This document shows positions 45,559-53,757 of a stretch of DNA of 64,000 bases, piece by piece (positions within the stretch are counted from its first letter, which is position 1; each line of letters begins with the position of its first letter). Origin of the DNA: G958296245 sp965262055 (GTDB taxonomy: Bacteria; Chloroflexota; Dehalococcoidia; Lucifugimonadales; G958296245); assembly GCA_965262055.1 (NCBI GenBank), contig CBDHEI010000002.1, positions 1,612,001 through 1,676,000 of the forward strand. The letters run 5' to 3'. The position numbers were made by a program, and so were the translations under genes. The notes under the pieces were generated by a model. The model searched no databases and was not told where the DNA came from. It saw only the letters and a list, made by a program, of their open reading frames with translations.

Positions 45559-45594
45559 TCTGCCGCCAGGCAGAGGGTCTGGGGGCTTGCCCCC
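45559..45594 (+). terminator. Two hairpins after gyrA
   Basis: TCTGCC-GCCA-GGCAGA (45559-45574) and GGGGGC-TT-GCCCCC (45581-45594) in the gap after gyrA. No T-run follows, so termination is only possible. GGGTCTGGGGGC occurs twice in this gap. Confidence 0.4.
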
Positions 45595-45714
45595 CGGTTG
45601 CCAAATGGCGGGCGGGTGGGGACCAAAGACCTTGCCCTATCGGGACTGCGCTGGTGGAGAAGATCTCAGCAAGCCTGAACAGCCATCTGGGAGCAATCCC
45701 CGCAATGCAGATCA

Positions 45715-46509
45715 ATTAAGGTCCTCGTAACCGGTGCAAGCGGCCTGATCGGCGGACTGGTCCTGAAGAACCTCGGCCACAAGTACGAGTTCAGCGCCGT
45801 CAATCGGCGAAAGGTCGAGGGCATTCCCTGCACTCAGGCCAGCATCGCCGACTTCGACGCCATACTCCAGGCCTTCGAAGGCGTCGACGCCGTTCTCCAT
45901 TTCGCCGCCCATACTGCCGGCAACGACTGGGAGCAGCTCAACGTCGACATAGGCGGCACCTATAACGTCTACGAGGCCGCCCGCAGGAACGGCGTGAAGC
46001 GGGTCGTATACGCCAGCAGCGGCGGTACCATGCTGAGCTACGAAACGGAATCGCCATACTACGAGATAGTCGCGGCCCAGTACGACAAGATACCCGATAC
46101 GTGGCCGATGATCACGCATGAGTCGCCGGTCCGGCCCAACGACCTAGTCTACGTCGCCAAGGTATGCGGCGAGGTCATCGGCCGTTACTTCTCAGACCGG
46201 TTCGATATGTCGTCGATCAACATAAGAGTGGGAGCGGTCCTCCCGGACGACAAGCCGGCGCTGCGCCGGCACTATCCCGGGTACCTGAGCCATGCCGACT
46301 GTGTCCAGATGATTGACAAGTGCCTGAGCGCGCCGAGTACCGTCCGCTACGACATCTTCGACGCTATCTCGGACAACAAGTACCGCTGGAGAGCCACCAG
46401 CCACGCCACCGAGGTGCTCGGCTGGGCGCCCCAGGGCAGCGCCGAAAACTACGAGATCGAGGACAAGGGCGGCCCCCACCAGGTCGACAAGACCTTCGAC
46501 CTCAGATAA
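45715..46509 (+). CDS. NAD-dependent epimerase/dehydratase, start codon missing
   Basis: About 264 residues of the extended short-chain dehydrogenase family. The nucleotide motif is VTGASGLIGG near the N-terminus; later come VLHFAAHTAG, NVYEAARRNGVKRVVYASS and YVAKVCGEVIGRYF (Y-x-x-x-K catalytic pair). No ATG, GTG or TTG stands in frame before the Rossmann motif: the codon before KVLVTG is ATT (45715). ATG 45705 is out of frame by one base; removing one T at 45716-45717 would give MQINKVLVTGASGLIGG. Either an ATT start, a frameshift, or a sequencing error. The C-terminal substrate domain is short. Confidence 0.8.
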   Translation: MKVLVTGASGLIGGLVLKNLGHKYEFSAVNRRKVEGIPCTQASIADFDAILQAFEGVDAVLHFAAHTAGNDWEQLNVDIGGTYNVYEAARRNGVKRVVYASSGGTMLSYETESPYYEIVAAQYDKIPDTWPMITHESPVRPNDLVYVAKVCGEVIGRYFSDRFDMSSINIRVGAVLPDDKPALRRHYPGYLSHADCVQMIDKCLSAPSTVRYDIFDAISDNKYRWRATSHATEVLGWAPQGSAENYEIEDKGGPHQVDKTFDLR

Positions 46510-46607
46510 CGCGCCCCCGCCCCGCCGGCGGACTGCGTATCATGATGCGCTGCCCAGTAGTGTTCTTCGTGGATACCTGCGCCCTACCCCTGTAGTACCA
46601 TCAGCCG

Positions 46608-46637
46608 GTCGCTCCGAACGCAGTGAAGAATCCAAGG
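46608..46637. repeat. GTCATTCCGA-type dispersed repeat, copy 3
   Basis: GTCGCTCCGAACGCAGTGAA then GAATCCAAGG, shortened relative of 37922-37962. Confidence 0.5.
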
Positions 46638-46683
46638 CTCCTGCCCAGAGTCCGCGTTCAGAGCCAGGGGAGCAGAAGCGCAC

Positions 46684-49600
46684 GTGGCGTCCCGCCCAAA
46701 CTGGTACGAGGAACATCCGGCAGCGTGTACTTGTGCCAGTTGCCAACGTGGTAGGCCTTCGGGCAGGCGGCCTACACCCTCGCCCTGCCAGTCAGGCAGC
46801 GGACGTCAGGGTCCGAGTCGTCCCGCGGGCAGACCGCCTGCACAATCCCCCAACCGTTCCGGCGGTGGACGGGGGTGGCTGTGGGTCCTCGTCATACTCG
46901 CAGCGATGGGAGTGGGCGCATGGCTGGCGCGAGACAACATCGCCCTGATCATCTCCGACCTCCAGACCTCGACCACCTCACCCGCTCCAACGACTGCCCC
47001 GTCCCGCTCGCGCACCGTCGCAATTCCGCCCACAGCCACGCCAACCCCGTCCCCATCGCCAGCCGCGACTATCCTGCCTACTCCAACGGCCGCTTCTTCG
47101 TTGGCGGCGGGTCCGACCGTCCCGCCGACTGCAACAGAGGCGCCGACCGCGTCTCCCACTCCGATACCGACCAGCACTCCGACACCGCGCTATACGACGA
47201 AACACGGGAAAGTCCTACCCCTGATTGATACCGACACATTGAAAGACACCATAGTCTCGCTCATAAATGACGTGCGATTGATGGGTAACCTTGAGAGTCT
47301 GGTTCGGGCGTCTAGCCTGGACGATCTGGCAACGGCGCATAGCCGCCTTATGGCCGAGAGTCAACGAGCTGAAGCAAGATCGCTTGAAACGGGTTGTGGT
47401 GGTTCCGGCACCCACGTTATCCAATGGCCCCAAGTGAAGTCCTTCAGCTACAGAGGGCCTGCGACGGCTCCCACAACCACAACCCCAACCGAGTACGACG
47501 AGACGACAAAGGAGACTGCGGAAGGTGTTGTGGAGTACATACATGAGGGTGACGACCCGTACACCAAGGACCCTCACTATCGGTATATTGGAGTCGGGGT
47601 TGTCCAAGCGCCTGATGAACTTGGGTTCATGGTCTTCTGGATTACGCTGTATCTTGCAGACTGTATAGTCGAGCCTTCGACGGCAACCAGCACGCCGACT
47701 GCAACTCCGCACCCGTCGACCACACCAACTGCCACCGTCCCTCCGACCGTTACCAGCACGCCGACTTCGACGGCAACCCCGTCTCCTACGCCAACCGCTA
47801 CTGTCCCGCCACCCGCAACACCCGTCCCGTCCCTGGAGCCAGCGGCAACCAGTACGCCTGCTGCAACAGCTACATCGTCTCCTACACCAACTGCCACCAG
47901 CACGCCGACAGCAACTGCCGGTCCGTCCCTGGAGCCAACGGCTACCAGTACGCTGATGGCAACAAGCACGCCGACTGCAACAGTTGTACCGTCTCCGGTC
48001 CCAACTACAACGGCAACCCCGTCCTCAGCGCCAATTGCCACGAGCACGCCGGTAGCAACAGCAACTGTCTTCCCTACGCCAACTGCTGCCTCTTTCACCC
48101 TCAGAGGCTTCACGAACGGCCCCTGGCTGGAGCAACAAGAGCCGCAGTTGGCTTCCTCGATCAAGGAGCTTAGCTGGGTACTAGACGGCATCGACGATAC
48201 GGAGTCAAAGGCGATTCAGGACCTGCTCTACGTCGCGTATAGGGACGCCGAGGTTGCCTCGTCCATCGTCTCGCTGGGCTGGGTACAGGACGGCATCGAG
48301 GACATAGAGGCTGAAGCGATTGGTTGGCTGAGCAATATAGTGAGCGCCGAGGTTGCCTCGTCCATCGTCTCGCTGGGCTGGGTGCAGGACGGCATTAACG
48401 CTGTGGAGGTAGAGGCGATTGAGAACCTGTCCTACATAACGATTGATGACGCCGACGTTGCGTCGTCCGTCGTCTCGCTGGGCTGGGTGCAGGACGGCAT
48501 CGACGCTGTGGAGGTAGAGGCGATTGAGAACCTGTCCTACGTCGCGTATAGGGACGCCGAGGTTGCCTCGTCCATCGTCTCCTTGGGCTGGGTACAGGAC
48601 GGTATTGAAGATGCCGAAGTGGACGTGATACGCGACTTCGATTCGATAGCGAATAGGGACGCCGAGATTGCCTTGTCCATCGTCTCCTTGGGCTGGGTGC
48701 AGGACGGCATCGACACTGTTGAAGTCAAGGCGATTGAGAACTTGTCCTACATAGTGATTAGGGACGCAGGGGTTGCCTCGTCCATCGTCTCCTTGGGCTG
48801 GGTGCAGGACGGCATCGACACTGTTGAAGTCAAGGCGATTGAGAATTTATCCTCCATAGCGAATAGGGACGCAGGGGTCGCTTCGTCCGTCGTCTCCTTG
48901 GGCTGGGTGCAGGACGGCATCGACACTGTTGAAGTCAAGGCGATTGAGAACTTGTCCCACATAGCGATTAGGGACGCGGCTGCGGCGTTGCGGATTGTGG
49001 GTATGCCGTTCGTCGATACAATTGAGCCGCCAGACATATCGGCCATCGAATCACTGGGGCAGCTTGCGGCCTCCACGCCGGAGACTCTCGTCAGGGTGAT
49101 CTCCCACGCTGCGCTGCGCGATGGCATATCGGACGACCTGGCCCAGGTCGTTGCCACGCTGCACGGCGTCGCAGGAACGAATCCCGGTCTCATCGACATC
49201 CTGCTCGACCCTTCCAAAGTTATCCTGGAACGGCGTGCCATCACTTTGCCGTTAGCGGGCGACGTCGTCCTTGCCATAATCCGCACGGCTCCAGGCGCGG
49301 CTCGGTCGATGGACCTGCTGGAGCACTCCGTACGCAGTGCCGAGGAGCTCATGGGAGCGCCACTGCCGACCAGATACGTAGGCCTGCTCTATGAGAACGC
49401 CGTCCCCGGTTCCGCCGCGGGTGCAAACTTTGGCACTCACATCGCAATCCGTCCCGAATTCGACGTCGACGACGGAAGTCATTATGCGGTGTCCGCTGGC
49501 CATAGCAACGCCCACGAAGTAGCTCACTACTACTGGAGCGGCAACGAAGACTGGGTGGACGAGGGCGCGGCGGATTTCTTGGCCTCCGTCATCGAAGGTG

Positions 49601-50340
49601 TGCGGACAGGCAGTCCGATTGGCGTCACCAACCCTCCCTGCGGCCATGCGGGCAGTATCGCCGACCTGGAGAGTCTAGGCATCACCCAAGCCGACGTAGA
49701 ATTCAGGTGCAACTATTCGCTCGGCGAGCGGCTCTTCGTAGACCTGTACCGTACGCTGGGCGAAGAGAGATTCCAGCAGGGGTTCCGCGCCCTCTACCTG
49801 GCGTCGGAGGTCGAAGACGACGCCGACAACCTCCGTGGCACGTCGGTGGGCATCGAGCATGTCAGGGAGGCGTTCCACTCGGACGACGGGGCGGAGACTG
49901 CCGTCATCGCCCGCTGGTACGACGGGACCGAATCCCACGACCTCTCCCGTCTCGACGCCGCTCCGGTCGCCCCCAGCCTGAGCAGCATCAATGGGCGTAT
50001 CGACGAGGCCTACGTCAGCATGAAGACAGACGCTCCTGCCGTATCCACCTTTTCCGCCCAGAATGTCACCGGCTGGGTATATCTCACCCTGAAGTATTCA
50101 TACAGCGTGTCGGGAGGGCAGCGCGAGGTTCCCCTGGAGATCGTGGAGTACTACGAGGATGGGTTCGAATTCAATCGCCGGAGCGGCGACCTGACCGCGG
50201 AGGCCAGGTACGCCGGCGGGACATCATGGTTCTCGGTGGGCTCCCCGCCATCGCAGAAGTGGGCGCCCGGGCGCTACTGGGTATACGTCTACGCTGGCGA
50301 CCGCAAGGTCGCCGAAGTCCAGTACGAGGTCACACCCTGA
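46684..50340 (+). CDS. Large surface protein: CAP-like domain, 35-residue repeats, zinc peptidase domain
   Basis: 1218 residues from GTG 46684. The N-terminus has a Cys cluster (CTCASC, 15-20) and one membrane helix (about 66-85), putting the rest outside. A Thr/Pro linker precedes a CAP/SCP-like domain (about 185-340; LINDVRLMGNLESL, HYRYIGVGVV). A second Thr/Pro linker leads to eight 35-residue repeats (488-765) of the form VASSIVSLGWVQDGID...EAIENLSYIA plus degenerate helices. A gluzincin-type peptidase domain follows with HEVAH (944-948) and WVDEG (Glu960), then a C-terminal beta domain. The peptidase resembles the Peptidase_MA family. Function unknown; a secreted or anchored protease is likely. 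Confidence 0.85.
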   Translation: MASRPNWYEEHPAACTCASCQRGRPSGRRPTPSPCQSGSGRQGPSRPAGRPPAQSPNRSGGGRGWLWVLVILAAMGVGAWLARDNIALIISDLQTSTTSPAPTTAPSRSRTVAIPPTATPTPSPSPAATILPTPTAASSLAAGPTVPPTATEAPTASPTPIPTSTPTPRYTTKHGKVLPLIDTDTLKDTIVSLINDVRLMGNLESLVRASSLDDLATAHSRLMAESQRAEARSLETGCGGSGTHVIQWPQVKSFSYRGPATAPTTTTPTEYDETTKETAEGVVEYIHEGDDPYTKDPHYRYIGVGVVQAPDELGFMVFWITLYLADCIVEPSTATSTPTATPHPSTTPTATVPPTVTSTPTSTATPSPTPTATVPPPATPVPSLEPAATSTPAATATSSPTPTATSTPTATAGPSLEPTATSTLMATSTPTATVVPSPVPTTTATPSSAPIATSTPVATATVFPTPTAASFTLRGFTNGPWLEQQEPQLASSIKELSWVLDGIDDTESKAIQDLLYVAYRDAEVASSIVSLGWVQDGIEDIEAEAIGWLSNIVSAEVASSIVSLGWVQDGINAVEVEAIENLSYITIDDADVASSVVSLGWVQDGIDAVEVEAIENLSYVAYRDAEVASSIVSLGWVQDGIEDAEVDVIRDFDSIANRDAEIALSIVSLGWVQDGIDTVEVKAIENLSYIVIRDAGVASSIVSLGWVQDGIDTVEVKAIENLSSIANRDAGVASSVVSLGWVQDGIDTVEVKAIENLSHIAIRDAAAALRIVGMPFVDTIEPPDISAIESLGQLAASTPETLVRVISHAALRDGISDDLAQVVATLHGVAGTNPGLIDILLDPSKVILERRAITLPLAGDVVLAIIRTAPGAARSMDLLEHSVRSAEELMGAPLPTRYVGLLYENAVPGSAAGANFGTHIAIRPEFDVDDGSHYAVSAGHSNAHEVAHYYWSGNEDWVDEGAADFLASVIEGVRTGSPIGVTNPPCGHAGSIADLESLGITQADVEFRCNYSLGERLFVDLYRTLGEERFQQGFRALYLASEVEDDADNLRGTSVGIEHVREAFHSDDGAETAVIARWYDGTESHDLSRLDAAPVAPSLSSINGRIDEAYVSMKTDAPAVSTFSAQNVTGWVYLTLKYSYSVSGGQREVPLEIVEYYEDGFEFNRRSGDLTAEARYAGGTSWFSVGSPPSQKWAPGRYWVYVYAGDRKVAEVQYEVTP
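48145..48978 (+). repeat. 105-bp tandem repeats (8 units) in the surface protein
   Basis: Eight in-frame units, one of 99 bases and seven of 105, encoding the LGWVQDGID repeats. Units 6-8 are nearly identical at DNA level, indicating recent duplication. Confidence 0.9.
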
Positions 50341-50404
50341 CCACTGGCCGGTGACATGTCCATATGATGTCACCCTTGGTGGTATCTGCCGTTCCTACAG
50401 TGAT

Positions 50405-50810
50405 TTACCTCTCACTCCACCGGTAAGGACCACTGCCTGTAGCGATTGATAGAGCCCGGTGGACAGTCGGAAGCTTGCGGTTGCGCAGCAATCTCATCCG
50501 TAACTTGATTAGGGCTTGGTGGATCAGCAACACACCCGACAGGACCACGACCAGTAAGAGTCCAAAATAGATTCTAGGTCCGGTGACCGCAATTAGGTCT
50601 GTCGCGGCATACATAACAGAAATGGATGATGCCAGGACCGCAGCAGTGGCGAACGGAGCAGTCTTGCGCTGAGCATACTTCGTCACGACATGAATGGCGA
50701 ACGCAATCACGGCAGCCGGACACCCTATTAGTACGCCTGCTTGAACCGGAGAGACTGCGAAGAGGTACGTGAGGGTGGGGGATACGACGATCGCCAACAG
50801 CTCCGCTCCA
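50405..50810 (-). pseudogene. Multi-pass membrane protein, 3' part (split by IS)
   Basis: Encodes GAELLAIVVSPTLTYLFAVSPVQAGVLIG and two or three further membrane helices (FATAAVLASSISVMYAA, IYFGLLLVVVLSGVLLI), ending with a basic tail. The reading frame continues across the insertion element into 52827-52691. The joined gene is 543 bases, 180 residues, with an extra N-terminal helix. No family recognised. Confidence 0.8.
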
Positions 50811-50840
50811 CCCAGATTCCCCACCCAGAGAAGAGGAAGA

Positions 50841-50908
50841 CCTCGTTGGAGCCCGCCGTGAAGGGGGCTAAGATGTTTCTTGGAAGAGAGAAACGATCAC
50901 CAACGAGG
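50841..50908 (+). promoter_or_regulatory. Inverted repeat in transposase leader
   Basis: CCTCGTTGG (50841-50849) and CCAACGAGG (50900-50908) lie upstream of the transposase ATG at 50919. It could fold the transposase mRNA leader and limit translation from outside transcripts; this is inference. Confidence 0.4.
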
Positions 50909-50918
50909 TGCACCTATT

Positions 50919-52448
50919 ATGAAGCAAGGGGTTCTGCCGTTCCAGTACGAGCAGGAGAAGAGCTCGCCGGGCATGACGGCGATGGCGGGCATGATGACGT
51001 ACTTGGAGTTGATGCACGCAGCAGGTTTGAGGTCGTCGGTAGAGCGCCACGTGGGACTGCGGGAGTGTGGTCAGGGCTGGACGGACAGCCAAGTGGTCAG
51101 CTCGCTGATACTGCTGAACCTGGCAGGCGGTGAGTCAGTGGTTGATCTGGATGTTTTGGAGAAGGACGCGGGGTTGTGCAGGGTGCTTCGGGAAGTCGAG
51201 AGCTATGGGATGGGTCGTCGAGAGCGTAGAGCGTTGGAAGAGCGATGGCGTGTAGAGCGTCGGCGGAGCATGCCATCGGAGTCGGCGGTGTTCCGGTACC
51301 TGGAGAGATTCCACGAGGCGGGCGAGGAGTCCAGTCGGGAAGCTCACAGAGCGTTCATACCTTCACCCAACGAAGCGCTGGGGGGTCTGCATAAGGTGAA
51401 CGCCGATATGGTGAGCTTCGTACAGAGCCGTTCGCCCTGCGCTCAAGCCACGTTGGACATGGACGCCACGCTGGTGGAGACGCACAAGCAGCAGGCGCTC
51501 TACAGCTACAAGAAGTACAAGGCGTATCAGCCTCTGACGACCTACTGGGCCGAGGCTGAGTTGATAGTGCATTCGGAGTTTCGGGACGGCAACGTACCTG
51601 CTGGCTATCAGCAACTGCGAGTGTTGACCGAAGCGTTGGAGCATCTGCCTTGTGCGGTGGACAAGGTGATGCTGCGGTCGGACGCGGCTGGGTATCAGCA
51701 CGAGTTGCTGCGGTACTGCGCCGAGGGCAGAGACGAGCGCTTCGGAGTGATCGAGTTTGCGGTAGGACTCAACGTGACGCCGGAGTTCAGGCGCGCGGTG
51801 TCCGAGGTTGCCGAACAAGACTGGCATGCCCCGCACCGCAGACTGGGCGCCACCTGGGTCGAGACAGGTCAACAGTGGGCGGAGGTGAACTTCGAACCAG
51901 ACTGGATAGCCTACAGCAAGAAGAACCCTGAATACCGGTTCATCGCTATCAGGGAGCCGCTGAGCGAACAGCCTCTGCCGGGAATGGAACTGCAGCTGGA
52001 ACTGCCCTTCCCCGTGATGAGGCTGGCCGGCGGAGCCTGGCACAAGGTCTCCGGGTTGGTGACCAACCGAGACCTTCCGGGAGATGAGATGATCCGGTGG
52101 TACAGGCAGAGATGCGGTAAAGGCGAGCAGGTCCACAGCGTCCTGAAGAGTGACCTGGCTGCGGGCAGGCTCCCGTCGGGGCTGTTCGGAGCCAACGCCG
52201 CATGGTGGGCCATAGCGGTGCTGGCCTTCAACCTGAGCTCTGCGATGAAGCGGCTGGCGTTGGGAGGACAGTGGGTGAGCAAGCGTCTCAAGGCAGTGCG
52301 CTTCGCCCTGATCGCCCTTCCGGGCCGGGTGATGCGACACGCCAGGAAGCTGATCATCCGTCTGGCGCGGGGCCATCCCTCATACGAGTTGTTGATCAGG
52401 GCACGTCAGAGGATATTGGCGCTGTCCGCCGAGCCGTACCAACCATAA
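50919..52448 (+). CDS. IS1380-family transposase
   Basis: 509 residues from ATG 50919. DDE residues are expected in TLDMDATLVETHKQQALYS and KVMLRSDAAGYQHELLRYC; the C-terminal WYRQRCGKGEQVHSVLKSDL carries the probable Glu. Related to, but clearly different from, the transposases at 18.4 and 38 kb. The frame is open upstream to 50880 without support. It is intact and inside an element with perfect ends. Confidence 0.93.
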   Translation: MKQGVLPFQYEQEKSSPGMTAMAGMMTYLELMHAAGLRSSVERHVGLRECGQGWTDSQVVSSLILLNLAGGESVVDLDVLEKDAGLCRVLREVESYGMGRRERRALEERWRVERRRSMPSESAVFRYLERFHEAGEESSREAHRAFIPSPNEALGGLHKVNADMVSFVQSRSPCAQATLDMDATLVETHKQQALYSYKKYKAYQPLTTYWAEAELIVHSEFRDGNVPAGYQQLRVLTEALEHLPCAVDKVMLRSDAAGYQHELLRYCAEGRDERFGVIEFAVGLNVTPEFRRAVSEVAEQDWHAPHRRLGATWVETGQQWAEVNFEPDWIAYSKKNPEYRFIAIREPLSEQPLPGMELQLELPFPVMRLAGGAWHKVSGLVTNRDLPGDEMIRWYRQRCGKGEQVHSVLKSDLAAGRLPSGLFGANAAWWAIAVLAFNLSSAMKRLALGGQWVSKRLKAVRFALIALPGRVMRHARKLIIRLARGHPSYELLIRARQRILALSAEPYQP

Positions 52449-52690
52449 GCGGTCCTGTCTGTGCATCGGTTGAAGGCGACTCAGCAAGGTCGCCCAGGCT
52501 GCGCCATGCCTTCTTCGGCCTGAGGACAGCCATAATCGGTGCGGCTCCGCTGCCCATACCCTCAAAGTCTTCGGCCAAGGTCCTACCTACGGCCCGATCC
52601 GACCATATGGAACCACCGAATCGATACTCAACACGGGCGTAAATCCACGAAGGCCACACCAAACTATGTTAGGTGGGGAATCTGGGTCCA

Positions 52691-52827
52691 CTGTGAGCCT
52701 CAGTCGCCCCGTCAAGCCTTACCCATGGCAGGAAGAAGGCCGCGGTAAGCAACAGCGTAGCCGCAAACGCCGCCAAGCGCACCAGGAACGTCGCAAATTC
52801 TCTCCGGTCTTGGGAAAAAGCTTCCAC
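52691..52827 (-). pseudogene. Multi-pass membrane protein, 5' part (split by IS)
   Basis: GTG 52827 follows the stop codon of the upstream gene directly (TAG then GTG). The 45 residues include EFATFLVRLAAFAATLLLTA, a membrane helix, and FLPWVRLDGATEAHSG, then run into the IS at 52690. They join in frame with 50810-50405. Confidence 0.78.
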
Positions 52828-53499
52828 CTACTCGTACCTACTCAGATCGAATGGCGAAGCGGTGATCTCCCGAATGTTCTCCGACGCGATCTGGAATTGT
52901 GTCAATGCGTCACCTAGGTCTCGAATGTCCGAGGGCACCTCACTAAAGCCGCCTGCCTCGTAGGAAAACCCTGAGAAGTCCGATGAGAGGTCCAGCTTCC
53001 TCAGGTCCGTGTCCATATCACTCAGGCGATTCATTATCTCCAGAGCTTCCGCGCGGACCCCGTGCGCTCTGTTCCGCCACTGCAGATAGAGCGCGAAGTC
53101 TGCATCATCGTCTGCTTGTGCGCGTGCCCGTGATTCCGGGCTGTGATACCTTTCCGTCAGTGCCCTCTGAGCCGAAAAGTAAGCTTCCGCCCTTCGCTCC
53201 GCGGCAATGATGGCGGAGTCGAACTTCTGATACGTAATTCGCGAGTTGTCGTACCGGGGTGTCCACTCATCGATCAGGACGGATATGCTTGTGATCTGCT
53301 TGATGTCTCTGCTAACGAAGGTTCCGGCTTCGCCGAAAGATTCGCTCATGCTCCCTGTTTGATGATGCACCATGGAGACGCTCTCGTCGAATTCCGCACC
53401 CTCCGACGAGGTTAGTCTTCCATAGCCTATCCAGCCAATGCCAGCTACGATCGCAATTACGCTAGCGGTGACGGCATAGCCAAGAACCCTTTTCAGCAT
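52828..53499 (-). CDS. Membrane-anchored helical protein
   Basis: 223 residues: an N-terminal membrane helix (about 6-28, LGYAVTASVIAIVAGIGWIGYG) and a long, charged, helical outer part rich in Ala, Glu and Arg (AAERRAEAYFSAQRALTERY, ADDDADFALYLQWRNRAHG) suggesting a coiled coil. No family recognised. ATG 53499 is the best start; the long upstream open frame is the antisense of the neighbouring aldolase gene. It is immediately followed by the IS-split membrane protein, so the two formed an operon. Confidence 0.75.
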   Translation of the reverse strand: MLKRVLGYAVTASVIAIVAGIGWIGYGRLTSSEGAEFDESVSMVHHQTGSMSESFGEAGTFVSRDIKQITSISVLIDEWTPRYDNSRITYQKFDSAIIAAERRAEAYFSAQRALTERYHSPESRARAQADDDADFALYLQWRNRAHGVRAEALEIMNRLSDMDTDLRKLDLSSDFSGFSYEAGGFSEVPSDIRDLGDALTQFQIASENIREITASPFDLSRYE

Positions 53500-53757
53500 T
53501 GTCGATGGCGCTCCAACCGAGGTGGGCGCATCATAAGTAGTCCTCTGCTGGTGGTCAAGACTCAGGTCAAGTGCCCACCCGCCCAGCCGGGTGCCGGCTG
53601 CCCGGAACCGCATCCCATCCCAATCCTGAGAATCCCACAATCCCGCCAATCCCGATTCAGTCATTCTCCCCTCCCGAAGCCCGCGAATAGCTGCACGCCC
53701 GCGTCGCGGTGGGATACAATGACGCCGCGAGCATCTTGTTCCCCTACGGGAGGCGCC

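Larger units (their letters stand above)
50811..52686 (+). mobile_element. IS1380-type insertion sequence, complete
   Basis: 1876-bp element with exact 15-bp inverted repeats CCCAGATTCCCCACC at 50811-50825 and (inverted) 52672-52686, flanked by the 4-bp target duplication TCCA (50807-50810 and 52687-52690). It contains one transposase gene. Removing it with one TCCA restores a continuous membrane-protein gene on the minus strand. Confidence 0.92.

Noticed and set aside
49513..49563. Thermolysin-like secreted protease assignment
   Set aside because: The third ligand lies only 12 residues after HExxH in a WVDEG context, which fits Peptidase_MA-type rather than thermolysin spacing.
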